Shown here one piece after another: positions 1-8,595 of a stretch of 64,000 bases of DNA. The position numbers were made by a program, and so were the translations under genes. The DNA is from CAG-217 sp963642245 (GTDB taxonomy: Bacteria; Bacillota; Clostridia; Oscillospirales; Acutalibacteraceae). The DNA is taken from NCBI GenBank assembly GCA_963642245.1, contig CAVIFY010000004.1, positions 30,184-94,183 of the forward strand, read 5' to 3'. Numbering within the stretch: position 1 is the first letter of the stretch; every line of letters begins with the position of its first letter. Under the pieces are notes generated by a model. That model worked only from the letters and a program-made list of their open reading frames with translations, made no database searches and was not told where the DNA came from.

Positions 1-861
1 GGTGCCGTTGCGCACCTTTTGCAGGTCTGCCACATCCGCCTTGCACACAAAGTACCAGGCGTAGCTGGTGATCACCTTGCCCAAGGCGCCGGTATCGCCC
101 TTGGCGCTCTCGGCCGTCTTTAAGGCTTTGTCCAGGTCGGCAGCGGTCATTTCCGTCACCTGGTCATAATCAAATACGCTCTCGCACCCGTCCGTATAGC
201 CGGAGAAAATACCGCTCACAGCGGTGGTCACGGAGCCGATAGGCTCTGCGGTGCCCAGCTGGTCCATTTGGCTTTGCAGGTCCTTTTTCAGCGCTGCAAA
301 GTCAATGCTGGTGCCGATCATCAGCTGGCGGCGGGTAAAGGTGTCGTTCATCTCCTGCGCTGCGGTACTTGCCCCGGTCAGGTCCGACTGGGCCAGCGCC
401 CGTATGTAATCATTTACATTCTGCACCGCCTCATTGTCCACGGCGGTAATGTCCGTGGCAGTGGCGGTACTCTTATTCTCCATATCCCGGTAGTGCTGCA
501 ACTTCTCCTTTAATGCGGAGCGCTGGCTGTACGCCTTGGCGTCCGCCTCGGACTGAAAGCGCAGGGCCACCTTGCCGTCCTTGGCGATCTTCTCGCCGTC
601 GGCCACGCACTGCACCGTCACGCCGCCGGGGCCGCTGACCGTGTGCTCCTCCCGCACCGCCAGCGCCGTGGTCTCAATGGTGCGATAGACGGTGGTCTCC
701 TTGGCGGTGTAGGTTTGCAGCCGCACATGGGTGGCGGTGTAACACTCATACACCACCACAGACAAAATCAGCAGCGCCACAATGCCGATAGCCCAGTTCT
801 CCTTGGCGGTGCGACTGAGCTTTTTGCGGCTTTTATGCTCTTTTTCCTTTGTCTTTGCCAT
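1..861 (-). CDS. HlyD-like membrane fusion / efflux adaptor protein (3' end outside window)
   Basis: Reading from ATG at 861 the frame stays open for 287 codons to the window edge, so the C-terminus is missing. Residues 1-18 are rich in Lys/Arg, followed by one hydrophobic segment (about 23-41, AIGIVALLILSVVVY), giving a single-pass protein with its bulk outside. The next part (YTAKETTVYRTIETTALAVREE) resembles the barrel-like start of HlyD/periplasmic-adaptor proteins found beside miaA in Oscillospirales genomes. The start overlaps the end of miaA by 29 bp, so the two are translationally coupled. The family call rests on the membrane topology, N-terminal pattern and context; the substrate or partner exporter is unknown. 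Confidence 0.6.
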   Translation of the reverse strand, partial: MAKTKEKEHKSRKKLSRTAKENWAIGIVALLILSVVVYECYTATHVRLQTYTAKETTVYRTIETTALAVREEHTVSGPGGVTVQCVADGEKIAKDGKVALRFQSEADAKAYSQRSALKEKLQHYRDMENKSTATATDITAVDNEAVQNVNDYIRALAQSDLTGASTAAQEMNDTFTRRQLMIGTSIDFAALKKDLQSQMDQLGTAEPIGSVTTAVSGIFSGYTDGCESVFDYDQVTEMTAADLDKALKTAESAKGDTGALGKVITSYAWYFVCKADVADLQKVRNGT

Positions 862-1777
862 AAAGAAAATCCTCTGCCTGCGCCGTCGCTGCGGCGATCA
901 GGTGCTCTGTATCCATAGTATCCGGCTCCAGCACCACCGTGCCCTGCCGACGCTTAAACCAGGTGATCTGGCGCTTAGCGTAGCGGCGGGTCTCCTGCTT
1001 GAGCCGTTCTACCGCCGTCTCCAGCGGTTCGCTGCCCTCCAAATACGGCAGCAGTTCCTTGTGCCCAATGGCCTGCCGTGCGGTGGGGCCGCAGGCAGCG
1101 TACGCACGCCGCGCTTCCTCCACCAATCCGGCGGCCAGCATAGCGTCCACCCGGGCGTTGATCCGGTCATACAGCACCTGCCGATCCCGGTAGTGGAGCA
1201 CAAAATACAGCGCCTCGTAGGGGCTGTCCTCCCGGCGGGAGGCTGCATTCTGGGCCGTCTTGGTCACACCGGCATAGTACAGCTCCAGGGCACGCACCAC
1301 CCGGTTTTTGTTATTGGGGTGTATCTCTGCCGCGGCCGTGGGATCTACCTGCTGCAAGGTGCGGTACAACTCTGCGTCGTCCTTTGCCAGCAGCTCCCGG
1401 CGCAGGTCCGGGTTCGTCTGCACAGGGGCAAACTGAATGTGGTCGATAAAGCTGTCAATAAACAGCCCGGTGCCGCCAACGAGAATGGGCACCTTGCCCC
1501 GGGCGGCAATACCCGCCACCGTCTCCGCTGCCAGGTCACAATACCGGGCCACGCTAAAGGGGGTGTCCGGCGGCAGGATCTCTGCCAAATGGTGCACCGC
1601 CGCCTGCCGCTCCGCTGCCGTAGGGGCCGCGGTGGCAATGGGCATACCGGTATAGATCTGCATGGAGTCGGCGCACACGATCTCCCCGTCCAGCCGCCGA
1701 GCCAGGGCAATGCCCAAACCGGTTTTGCCGGAGGCGGTGGGACCGGCCACCACAAGTACCTTTGTCTTCATACTCAC
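833..1777 (-). CDS. miaA: tRNA dimethylallyltransferase
   Basis: Adds dimethylallyl to the N6 of A37 in tRNAs that read UNN codons. The 314-residue product has the P-loop GPTASGKT at about 12-19 and the DSMQIY motif at about 38-43, both typical of MiaA, and family-normal length. ATG at 1777 overlaps the mutL stop by 4 bp; a second ATG two codons in is an alternative start. MiaB, which methylthiolates the base MiaA prenylates, is encoded at the head of the same operon, so both steps of ms2i6A37 synthesis are co-transcribed. Confidence 0.95.
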   Translation of the reverse strand: MSMKTKVLVVAGPTASGKTGLGIALARRLDGEIVCADSMQIYTGMPIATAAPTAAERQAAVHHLAEILPPDTPFSVARYCDLAAETVAGIAARGKVPILVGGTGLFIDSFIDHIQFAPVQTNPDLRRELLAKDDAELYRTLQQVDPTAAAEIHPNNKNRVVRALELYYAGVTKTAQNAASRREDSPYEALYFVLHYRDRQVLYDRINARVDAMLAAGLVEEARRAYAACGPTARQAIGHKELLPYLEGSEPLETAVERLKQETRRYAKRQITWFKRRQGTVVLEPDTMDTEHLIAAATAQAEDFLYGKDKGKRA

Positions 1778-3777
1778 GCCCTGCCGAACTGCTTTTCGAT
1801 CTCGTACCGGCTGACTTTGATCATCACCGGCCGCCCGTGGGGGCAGTAACGAATATCCGGCATGGACAGCAACTTCTCTACAAACAGGCGCTGCTCCGCC
1901 GGGCTGGTCACATCACCGGCCTTGACCGCTGCGCGGCAAGCGGTGGAATGGAAGATCCAGTCCAGCTTTTCCGGCTCAATGTCCGTTTTATGCTCCAGCA
2001 GCTTCTCTGCGATCTCGCAGATCAGGTCGGCAATATCCGCCCCATCCAGCATAGCGGGCACTGCCCGCACCAGCACCGCGTCCGTGCCAAAGATCTCTAC
2101 CTCAAACCCGCCTTTTTGCAGCAGATCCAGGTGTTCCTCAATGGCGGACAGCTCCGATTTATTCAGGCGCACGGTCACCGGCGCCAGCAGCAGCTGGCTG
2201 TGGATCTCCGCGCCCCGACGCAGGGCCTCAAAATTCATCCGCTCGTGAGCGGCGTGCTTGTCAATATAATATAAATTATTTTCTATTTCTACCAGAATAT
2301 AGGTCTTAAAGGCTTCGCCCACCACACGGAAGGCCGGGGCCTTTTGGTCCTCGTCCACCACCTGCACCGTGGGGGCAGGTGCGGTCTCCGCAGGCGGCGT
2401 TGCAGCCCCTTCCGGCTCTGCGCTCTCATTCATAGGCGCTGCCGGGGTCGCTTGGGCGGGCACTTCCCGCTCGCTCTGTGCGGCCTGGGGCTCCGGGGCG
2501 CTTGTGTCGATCCCCTTTACAGGTGCCGGATCTTGCGCCGCAGGCGCTGCGCTCTGCTCTGCCGCCCGCTGCACCGGGATCTGCCCCTGGGGAGCGGTAC
2601 GGTACGGCACACCGGCCTGGGCCGTCTGCCAAAAATCCGTGCGGGGCGCTGTTTGCAGCACCGTTTGCACGCTCTCTTCCTTTTTGCGGAAGAAGTCGAT
2701 CTTGGCGCTGCGGCTGCCTGCCGGCGGGTACGCGCGCCCCACCTCGTCCGCTGCGGGGGTGCTGCCAAAGGTCGCTTCCTTTACACTGTCGCCGGTCTCA
2801 ATGGCGGTCTTGACCCCGTAATACACCAGGTCAAACACCGGCTTTTCGTTGGCAAAGCGCACCTCGATCTTGGCCGGGTGCACATTCACATCCACCAACG
2901 CCGTGTTGACGGTCATATTCAGCACGCAGGCGGGAAAGCGCCCCACCATAATGCTGTTTTTATACGCCTGTTCCAGCGCCGCCAGGGCGGTCCTGGACTT
3001 CACCAGGCGGCCGTTAATGAAGAAATACTGCATAGCCCGGCTTTTGCGAGAGGCGTGAGGGCTGGACACATAGCCCTCCAGCTCCATACCGTTATAGCTG
3101 TAATGCACCGGGATCAGCGACTGAGTCAGCTCCCGGCCAAACACGGAGTACACCGTGCTCTTTAAGTCCTTGTTGCCGGGGGTCACCAGGGTCTGCTTGC
3201 CGTCCCGGATCAGGCGAAAGGCGATCTCCGGGTGGCTCAGCGCCACCGCGTCCAGCACACCAGCCACCGCGTTGCCCTCGGTCACATCTTTCTTTAAGAA
3301 TTTCATACGCGCAGGGGTGTTAAAAAACAGGTCCCGCACCACCACCGTGGTGCCCACCGGGCAACCGGCGTCGTCGCAGCTTTGCTCCTCGCCGCCGGCG
3401 ATCACATAGCGGGTGCCCACCTGCTCCTCTGCGGTGCGGGTGAGCAGTTCGACCCGCGCCACTGCGCCGATGGAAGCCATGGCCTCACCCCGAAAGCCCA
3501 GGGTGCCGATGGCGTTCAGATCCTCCTCGGTTGCGATCTTGGATGTGGCGTGGCTGATAAACACCTTTGGCACATCCGACCTTGCGATACCGCAGCCGTC
3601 GTCCGTAATGCGCATATAGGTGGAGCCGCCGTGCTGGATCTCCACCGTAATACGGGTGGCCCCGGCGTCAATGGAATTCTCCACCATTTCTTTGATGGCA
3701 GAGGCGGGGCGTTCCACCACCTCACCGGCTGCGATCAGCTGGTACACAGACTTGGGTAAAATATGAATTTGCGGCAT
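1774..3777 (-). CDS. mutL: DNA mismatch repair protein MutL
   Basis: GHKL ATPase that links MutS mismatch recognition to downstream repair. N-terminal ATPase motifs are visible: MVENSIDAGAT (about 31), the DDGCGI box and GFRGEA. A Pro/Ala/Glu-rich linker runs from about 350 to 480. The C-terminal domain carries DKHAAHERMNFE, the metal-binding DxHAxxE-type motif of nicking MutL proteins, and a late CPHGRP motif, so this is probably an endonuclease MutL as in methyl-independent repair. 667 residues is normal. The start at 3777 has an AAAGGGCGG site upstream, and the gene lies 34 bp after mutS. Confidence 0.95.
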   Translation of the reverse strand: MPQIHILPKSVYQLIAAGEVVERPASAIKEMVENSIDAGATRITVEIQHGGSTYMRITDDGCGIARSDVPKVFISHATSKIATEEDLNAIGTLGFRGEAMASIGAVARVELLTRTAEEQVGTRYVIAGGEEQSCDDAGCPVGTTVVVRDLFFNTPARMKFLKKDVTEGNAVAGVLDAVALSHPEIAFRLIRDGKQTLVTPGNKDLKSTVYSVFGRELTQSLIPVHYSYNGMELEGYVSSPHASRKSRAMQYFFINGRLVKSRTALAALEQAYKNSIMVGRFPACVLNMTVNTALVDVNVHPAKIEVRFANEKPVFDLVYYGVKTAIETGDSVKEATFGSTPAADEVGRAYPPAGSRSAKIDFFRKKEESVQTVLQTAPRTDFWQTAQAGVPYRTAPQGQIPVQRAAEQSAAPAAQDPAPVKGIDTSAPEPQAAQSEREVPAQATPAAPMNESAEPEGAATPPAETAPAPTVQVVDEDQKAPAFRVVGEAFKTYILVEIENNLYYIDKHAAHERMNFEALRRGAEIHSQLLLAPVTVRLNKSELSAIEEHLDLLQKGGFEVEIFGTDAVLVRAVPAMLDGADIADLICEIAEKLLEHKTDIEPEKLDWIFHSTACRAAVKAGDVTSPAEQRLFVEKLLSMPDIRYCPHGRPVMIKVSRYEIEKQFGRA

Positions 3778-3811
3778 GGAACCACCGCCCTTTCTATGAT
3801 AAAATCAGTAA

Positions 3812-6445
3812 CTAACTCAACTCCTGGGCCTTTTTGCGCAGGTTATCCAGGGTCTGCATGGCCTCAATGGGGGTCAAAGTGTTAATGTCTACGGTCTTTA
3901 GGATCTCCAAGATCTCGTTGGTGCCGTTGGCAGTGAAATTGTACTGAATTTCCTCCTCCGGCTCCTCCTCGATGGCGTCCTCCGCCTTAAATTCGATGGG
4001 CACGCTGTTTTGCTCCAGCTCCTTGAGGATCACCTTGGCGCGGCGCACCACCTTATCCGGCACACCGGCCAGCTTGGCCACTTCAATACCAAAGCTCTGG
4101 TCCGCACCGCCCCGCACGATCCGCCGCAGGAAGGTAATATCGTCTCCCCGCTTTTTCACCGCTACGGAGTAGTTTCGCACCCCCTCTACCAGCCCCTCCA
4201 TGGCGGTCAGCTCATGGTAATGGGTGGCAAACAGGGTCTTGGCGCCCAGGGTCTTGCGCTTGCACACATATTCCAGCACCGCCCGGGCAATGCTCATACC
4301 GTCAAAGGTGGAGGTGCCCCGGCCGATCTCGTCTAAAATGATCAGGCTGTTTTGGGTGGCGTCTTTCAAAATGGTGGCCACCTCGTTCATCTCCACCATA
4401 AAAGTGGACTGGCCGGTGGCCAGGTCGTCAGAGGCGCCCACTCGGGTAAAGATAGCGTCTACCACGCCGATGTGCGCCTGCCGCGCCGGTACAAAGGAAC
4501 CGATCTGCGCCAGCAGGGTGATCAGCGCGATCTGGCGCATATAGGTGGACTTACCGGCCATATTGGGGCCGGTGATAATGTGGCACCGATCGTCCTGCAA
4601 GTCCAGATATGTATCGTTGGGAACGAACGGCCCGCTGTCCAGCAGTGCCTCCACCACCGGGTGGCGGCCGTCCTTGATCTCGATCACGCCGTCCCCATCC
4701 ACCTGGGGGCAGGTGTAGTTATGCTCTGCCGCCACATGAGCCAGGGAACACAGCACATCCAGCCGCGCCAGCGCCTTGGCGGTCACTTGCAGCCGCTGAA
4801 TTTGGCCTGCGATCTCCTCTCGCAGGGCACAGAACAGCTGGTACTCCAGCGCCACCTCTCGGTCCTTGGCGCCTAAGATCTTGCCCTCCAGCTCTTTCAG
4901 CTCCTGGGTAATGTAGCGCTCACAGTTGGCTAGGGTCTGCTTGCGGATATAAGTCTCCGGCACCTGGTCCCGGTACGCGTTGGACACTTCAATATAGTAG
5001 CCAAACACCCGGTTGTAGCCCACTTTCAGCTTGGGGATACCGGTTTCTTCCCGCTGCTGTGCCTCAATGGAGGCGATCACGCCGGTGCCGTCGGTCATAA
5101 TGGCCTTTAGGCTGTCAATCTCGTCATTATAGCCCTCTTTGATGAACCCGCCTTCACGGATAGAAAAGGGCGGCTCCTCCACGATAGCCCGGCGAATTTC
5201 CTCTGCCACATCGGTGAGCAGGTCAATATCGTTTTCGATTTCCCGCAGCATAGCGGTGTTACAGTCGGCCAGGGCAGTCTTGATCTCCGGCAGGGCGGAA
5301 ATGGTGCTCTCCAGCGCCCGCAGTTCTTTGGCATTGGCGGTGCCGTACACAATGCGGGTCATCAGCCGCTCAATGTCATTGACGCCCACCAGCGCCTCGC
5401 GCACCGTGTCTCGCAGCATAGGGCGGTCAAACAGCTCGCCCACCGCGTTTTGGCGGCGGAGAATTTGACTGACGCTCAGCAGCGGCCGCTCCACCCAGGC
5501 GCGGATCATCCGCTTACCCATGGCGGTCTTGGTCTTGTCGATCACCCACAGCAGCGAATGCTTCTTGTCGCCGGTCATCATGGAGCGGGTCAGCTCCAGG
5601 TTGCGCCGGGCGCTGATGTCCAGGTGCATAAACCGCTCGCTGTCGTAGAACTCCACTTCCGACGGGGTCTCGATCTCATCTTTCTTCTGGGTATTCTTCA
5701 AATAAGCGATCACCGCGCCCAGAGCGCACACCGTCTCGCGGCTGTGGCCCAGGTCCAGTGCGGCGATCTCGTCTTTCTTCAAGGTCTCTATGATTTCCTG
5801 GGAGCAGGCGTCAAAATCGAACAGCGCCGCCTCCGGGTACTCGGCGGACGCCTCCAGCCGAGCGGTAACGAACTGCACCACATCACTGTAATCGGCAGCG
5901 GTGCCGCCAAAGATCACCTCTCTGGGCGAATAGGTGGACAGCTGGTTGATCACCTTGCTCTCCACATCCTCGCCGGTGGCCAGGGTCACATGGAACTCGC
6001 CGGTAGACACATCCGCAAAGCAAAGCCCGGCGCCGTTCTCGCTGCCAAACACACTGCACAGGTAGTTGTTGACGCCGTCCTCCAGCATATTGCCCTCGAT
6101 CACCGTACCGGGGGTAATGATTCTTATAACCTCTCTTTTAACGATGCCCTTGGCCAGCGCCGGGTCCTCCATCTGCTCACAGATGGCTACCTTGTAGCCC
6201 CGGCTCACCAGCTTGGCGATATAGCTGTCTGCGCTGTGGAAGGGCACGCCGCACATAGGCGCCCGCTCCTCCTGGCCGCAGTCCCGACCGGTGAGCACCA
6301 GGTCCAGCTCCTTGCTGGCGATCTTGGCATCATCAAAAAACATTTCATAAAAATCGCCCAAACGGAAGAATAAGATCACATCCGCATAGTCCTTCTTGAT
6401 CTGAAAATACTGATCCATCATAGGGCTGATCTTTGCCTTTGCCAT
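3812..6445 (-). CDS. mutS: DNA mismatch repair protein MutS
   Basis: Mismatch-recognition ATPase, 877 residues. The N-terminal domain has the Phe-x-Glu mismatch-wedge context (LGDFYEMFFDDA, about 27-38). The C-terminal ABC ATPase has Walker A GPNMAGKSTYM (about 625) and Walker B/signature DEIGRGTSTFDG (about 695). Size and motif order fit MutS1 rather than MutS2, as there is no Smr domain. ATG at 6445 follows a strong GAGGAGG site. It sits between the ylbF-like gene and mutL in a minus-strand operon. Confidence 0.97.
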   Translation of the reverse strand: MAKAKISPMMDQYFQIKKDYADVILFFRLGDFYEMFFDDAKIASKELDLVLTGRDCGQEERAPMCGVPFHSADSYIAKLVSRGYKVAICEQMEDPALAKGIVKREVIRIITPGTVIEGNMLEDGVNNYLCSVFGSENGAGLCFADVSTGEFHVTLATGEDVESKVINQLSTYSPREVIFGGTAADYSDVVQFVTARLEASAEYPEAALFDFDACSQEIIETLKKDEIAALDLGHSRETVCALGAVIAYLKNTQKKDEIETPSEVEFYDSERFMHLDISARRNLELTRSMMTGDKKHSLLWVIDKTKTAMGKRMIRAWVERPLLSVSQILRRQNAVGELFDRPMLRDTVREALVGVNDIERLMTRIVYGTANAKELRALESTISALPEIKTALADCNTAMLREIENDIDLLTDVAEEIRRAIVEEPPFSIREGGFIKEGYNDEIDSLKAIMTDGTGVIASIEAQQREETGIPKLKVGYNRVFGYYIEVSNAYRDQVPETYIRKQTLANCERYITQELKELEGKILGAKDREVALEYQLFCALREEIAGQIQRLQVTAKALARLDVLCSLAHVAAEHNYTCPQVDGDGVIEIKDGRHPVVEALLDSGPFVPNDTYLDLQDDRCHIITGPNMAGKSTYMRQIALITLLAQIGSFVPARQAHIGVVDAIFTRVGASDDLATGQSTFMVEMNEVATILKDATQNSLIILDEIGRGTSTFDGMSIARAVLEYVCKRKTLGAKTLFATHYHELTAMEGLVEGVRNYSVAVKKRGDDITFLRRIVRGGADQSFGIEVAKLAGVPDKVVRRAKVILKELEQNSVPIEFKAEDAIEEEPEEEIQYNFTANGTNEILEILKTVDINTLTPIEAMQTLDNLRKKAQELS

Positions 6446-6513
6446 ATTTTACTCGTCCTCCTCTCTGCAAAAAATGCTGCGAGCGACCACGCCGCCCGCA
6501 GCCGGTTTACACC

Positions 6514-6933
6514 TTAGTGGCAGCCGCCGCAGGTGCAGCAATCGTGGGTGCAGCCACCCTCCTGCTGCTGGGGCAGCTCGCAGGTCTCCGGGTCCTGACC
6601 GTCAAAGAACAGGCCCATCATACCGCTGATGTACTGTGCCATCTCCTCCATAGCGGAAGCGGCGGCAGAATACTTCTGCATATTCTCGCTCTCCATGATC
6701 TCGCCGTAGAGCTTCTGATAATCGGCCTGCAGGCTCTCAATGCGATCCTTGTCTGCATCGTTCGCCTTCTCGGCCTCCTGCTGATACTTCAGGGAGATCA
6801 GCTGCAGCTCCTGCATCTGCTGCTGCAACTTCTCGTCGCCGTCGTTGGCCTTGGCTGCGGCCTGGAGAGCTGCAAAGCGCTCGTCCTTTTGAATTTCTTT
6901 GCCCAGTTCTCTGAGTGCGGATTCCAAACTCAT
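6514..6933 (-). CDS. YlbF/YmcA-family protein with Cys-rich tail
   Basis: The 139-residue protein is mostly helical and charged (about 1-110), matching the YlbF/YmcA family. In Bacillus these form a complex with YaaT that supports RNase Y-dependent mRNA processing and carries iron-sulfur clusters. ATG at 6933 is chosen because GGAAAGG lies just upstream; the longer frame would run into the end of miaB. The last 25 residues hold six Cys and two His (GGCTHDCCTCGGCH), a likely metal or Fe-S site. The gene lies between miaB and mutS. Confidence 0.8.
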   Translation of the reverse strand: MSLESALRELGKEIQKDERFAALQAAAKANDGDEKLQQQMQELQLISLKYQQEAEKANDADKDRIESLQADYQKLYGEIMESENMQKYSAAASAMEEMAQYISGMMGLFFDGQDPETCELPQQQEGGCTHDCCTCGGCH

Positions 6934-6937
6934 AAAT

Positions 6938-8377
6938 TTAATTCCTTTCCAGTTCTCCCCGCAACACATAGGTGAGCGGTTCTATAACTTTTACATTTTG
7001 GAAGGAGCCGATCAGGCTGTCGTCCCCTTCAAATTCTATAATCAGGTTCCCGTCCGTGCGGGCGGCAACATAATTATCGCCTAACTTGCCTTTGCCGCTG
7101 ACAAAGCACTTAAAAGTCTCGCCCCGGTGCAGCTGCATTTGCTCTGCGGAGATCTGCTCTTGCAGGGCCAGCAGCTCCGCCATCCAGCGGGCTTTCTCCT
7201 TATGGGACACCGGGTCGTCCATCTTGGCCGCCGGGGTGCCCTCTCTGGGCGAGTAGATGAAAGTAAAGAGCGAGGTAGCCCCCACCTCTTTGACCAACGA
7301 TAAAGTATCTTGAAACTCCTCATAAGTCTCGCCCGGGAAGCCCACGATCACATCGCTGGTGATGGAAAGGGCGCTGCCCATCTTGGCCTTGGCATAGCGC
7401 ACCAACTCCAAATACTGCTGCGCGGTGTAGCCCCGGTTCATAGCCTTGAGCACCCGGTCGTTGCCGCACTGGAAGGGCAGGTGCAGGTGCTTGGCCACCT
7501 TAGGGCACTCGGCCATGGTGTCCAGCAGCTCTTTGGTGCAGTCCTTGGGGTGGCTGGTCATAAAGCGAATGCGAAAATCGCCGGGCAGGTCGTTGATCTG
7601 CCGCAGCAGCTGGGAAAAGGTGACCCGCGGGGTCAGATCCTTGCCGTAGCTGTTCACATTCTGGCCCAGGAGCGTGATCTCTTTATACCCGTCGGCGATC
7701 AGCTGCTTGGCCTCTGCCAGCACATCGCACGCCTGGCGAGAGCGCTCCCGCCCCCGCACATACGGCACGATACAGTAGGTGCAAAAGTTGTTGCAGCCGT
7801 ACATAATGGGCAGCCACGCCCGCCGCTGGTCGTCCCGCACCACCGGCACGCCCTCGGCGATCACGCCGTCCATATCCGGCAGTTCAAACACCCGCTTTTT
7901 GCGGGTCAGGGTGCGCAGCAGCAGCTCCGGCAGTCGGTGCACCACATGGGTGCCGAACACCAGGTCCACAAAGGGAAAGGACTGCTTGATGCGGTCGGCA
8001 ATGTGCTGTTGCTGCATCATACAGCCACACAGGGCGATCACCGTGTCCGGGTGCTCCGCCTTATAGGACTTCAGCGCCCCCACATTGCCAAACACCCGAT
8101 CCTCTGCGTGCTCCCGCACGGCGCAGGTGTTAAAGAGAATAAACTGTGCTTTGTGCCGGTCGTCGGTAAACGCGTAGCCCATATCCGCCAGCATACCCTT
8201 AATGTGCTCGCTGTCCGCCACATTCTGCTGGCAGCCGTAGGTGATCACACAGGCCAGGGGCTTGTCCGTATAGCGGCTTTGCAGCACCGCCTGCACCTTG
8301 GCAGCGTTCTCTCTTTGGGCGTCCAGTTCTTCTTTGCTGATGGTCTTGGTATTGATCAAGGGTACTTCCTCCGACAT
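6938..8377 (-). CDS. miaB: tRNA-2-methylthio-N6-dimethylallyladenosine synthase
   Basis: Radical-SAM methylthiotransferase that completes ms2i6A37 in tRNA. The N-terminal UPF0004 domain binds the auxiliary cluster (CVITYGCQQN, FNTCAVREHAEDR, CGCM). The radical SAM motif is GCNNFCTYCIVPYVRGRERSR, and a TRAM domain ends the protein. I choose ATG at 8377 (479 residues). The frame extends upstream to a GTG at 8410, but a promoter places the transcription start at about 8412, so the GTG would be almost leaderless. The SD for 8377 is weak, and an ATG at 8395 is also possible. First gene of the mutSL-miaA operon. Confidence 0.93.
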   Translation of the reverse strand: MSEEVPLINTKTISKEELDAQRENAAKVQAVLQSRYTDKPLACVITYGCQQNVADSEHIKGMLADMGYAFTDDRHKAQFILFNTCAVREHAEDRVFGNVGALKSYKAEHPDTVIALCGCMMQQQHIADRIKQSFPFVDLVFGTHVVHRLPELLLRTLTRKKRVFELPDMDGVIAEGVPVVRDDQRRAWLPIMYGCNNFCTYCIVPYVRGRERSRQACDVLAEAKQLIADGYKEITLLGQNVNSYGKDLTPRVTFSQLLRQINDLPGDFRIRFMTSHPKDCTKELLDTMAECPKVAKHLHLPFQCGNDRVLKAMNRGYTAQQYLELVRYAKAKMGSALSITSDVIVGFPGETYEEFQDTLSLVKEVGATSLFTFIYSPREGTPAAKMDDPVSHKEKARWMAELLALQEQISAEQMQLHRGETFKCFVSGKGKLGDNYVAARTDGNLIIEFEGDDSLIGSFQNVKVIEPLTYVLRGELERN

Positions 8378-8418
8378 TGGCTTACAAAAGCCCATTTCAG
8401 GCTTCTGCACATTATAGC

Positions 8419-8447
8419 ATTATAACAAATTCCGCGCCCCGGTTCAA
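8419..8447 (-). promoter_or_regulatory. sigma-A-type promoter for the miaB-mutSL operon
   Basis: On the minus strand, TTGAAC (8447-8442) and TATAAT (8424-8419) are separated by 17 bp. A second TATAAT-like hexamer at 8416-8411 overlaps the expected start point. Confidence 0.7.
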
Positions 8448-8509
8448 TATATATAATATATAATATTTATTAAAAATAAGTGAATTTTTGTTCACCTTGC
8501 ACCCTGCCA

Positions 8510-8538
8510 TTGCTTTTGGCGGCAAAAAGTGGTAGAAT
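8510..8538 (+). promoter_or_regulatory. promoter for malQ
   Basis: TTGCTT (8510-8515) and TAGAAT (8533-8538) are separated by 17 bp. The leader contains a 7-bp perfect hairpin (CGTGCCG at 8548-8554 with CGGCACG at 8560-8566) before the ribosome site GAGGTGAT. Confidence 0.6.
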
Positions 8539-8595
8539 TCTTACTTGCGTGCCGTGGGTCGGCACGGCAAAAAGCAAATTTGACGAGGTGATCTT

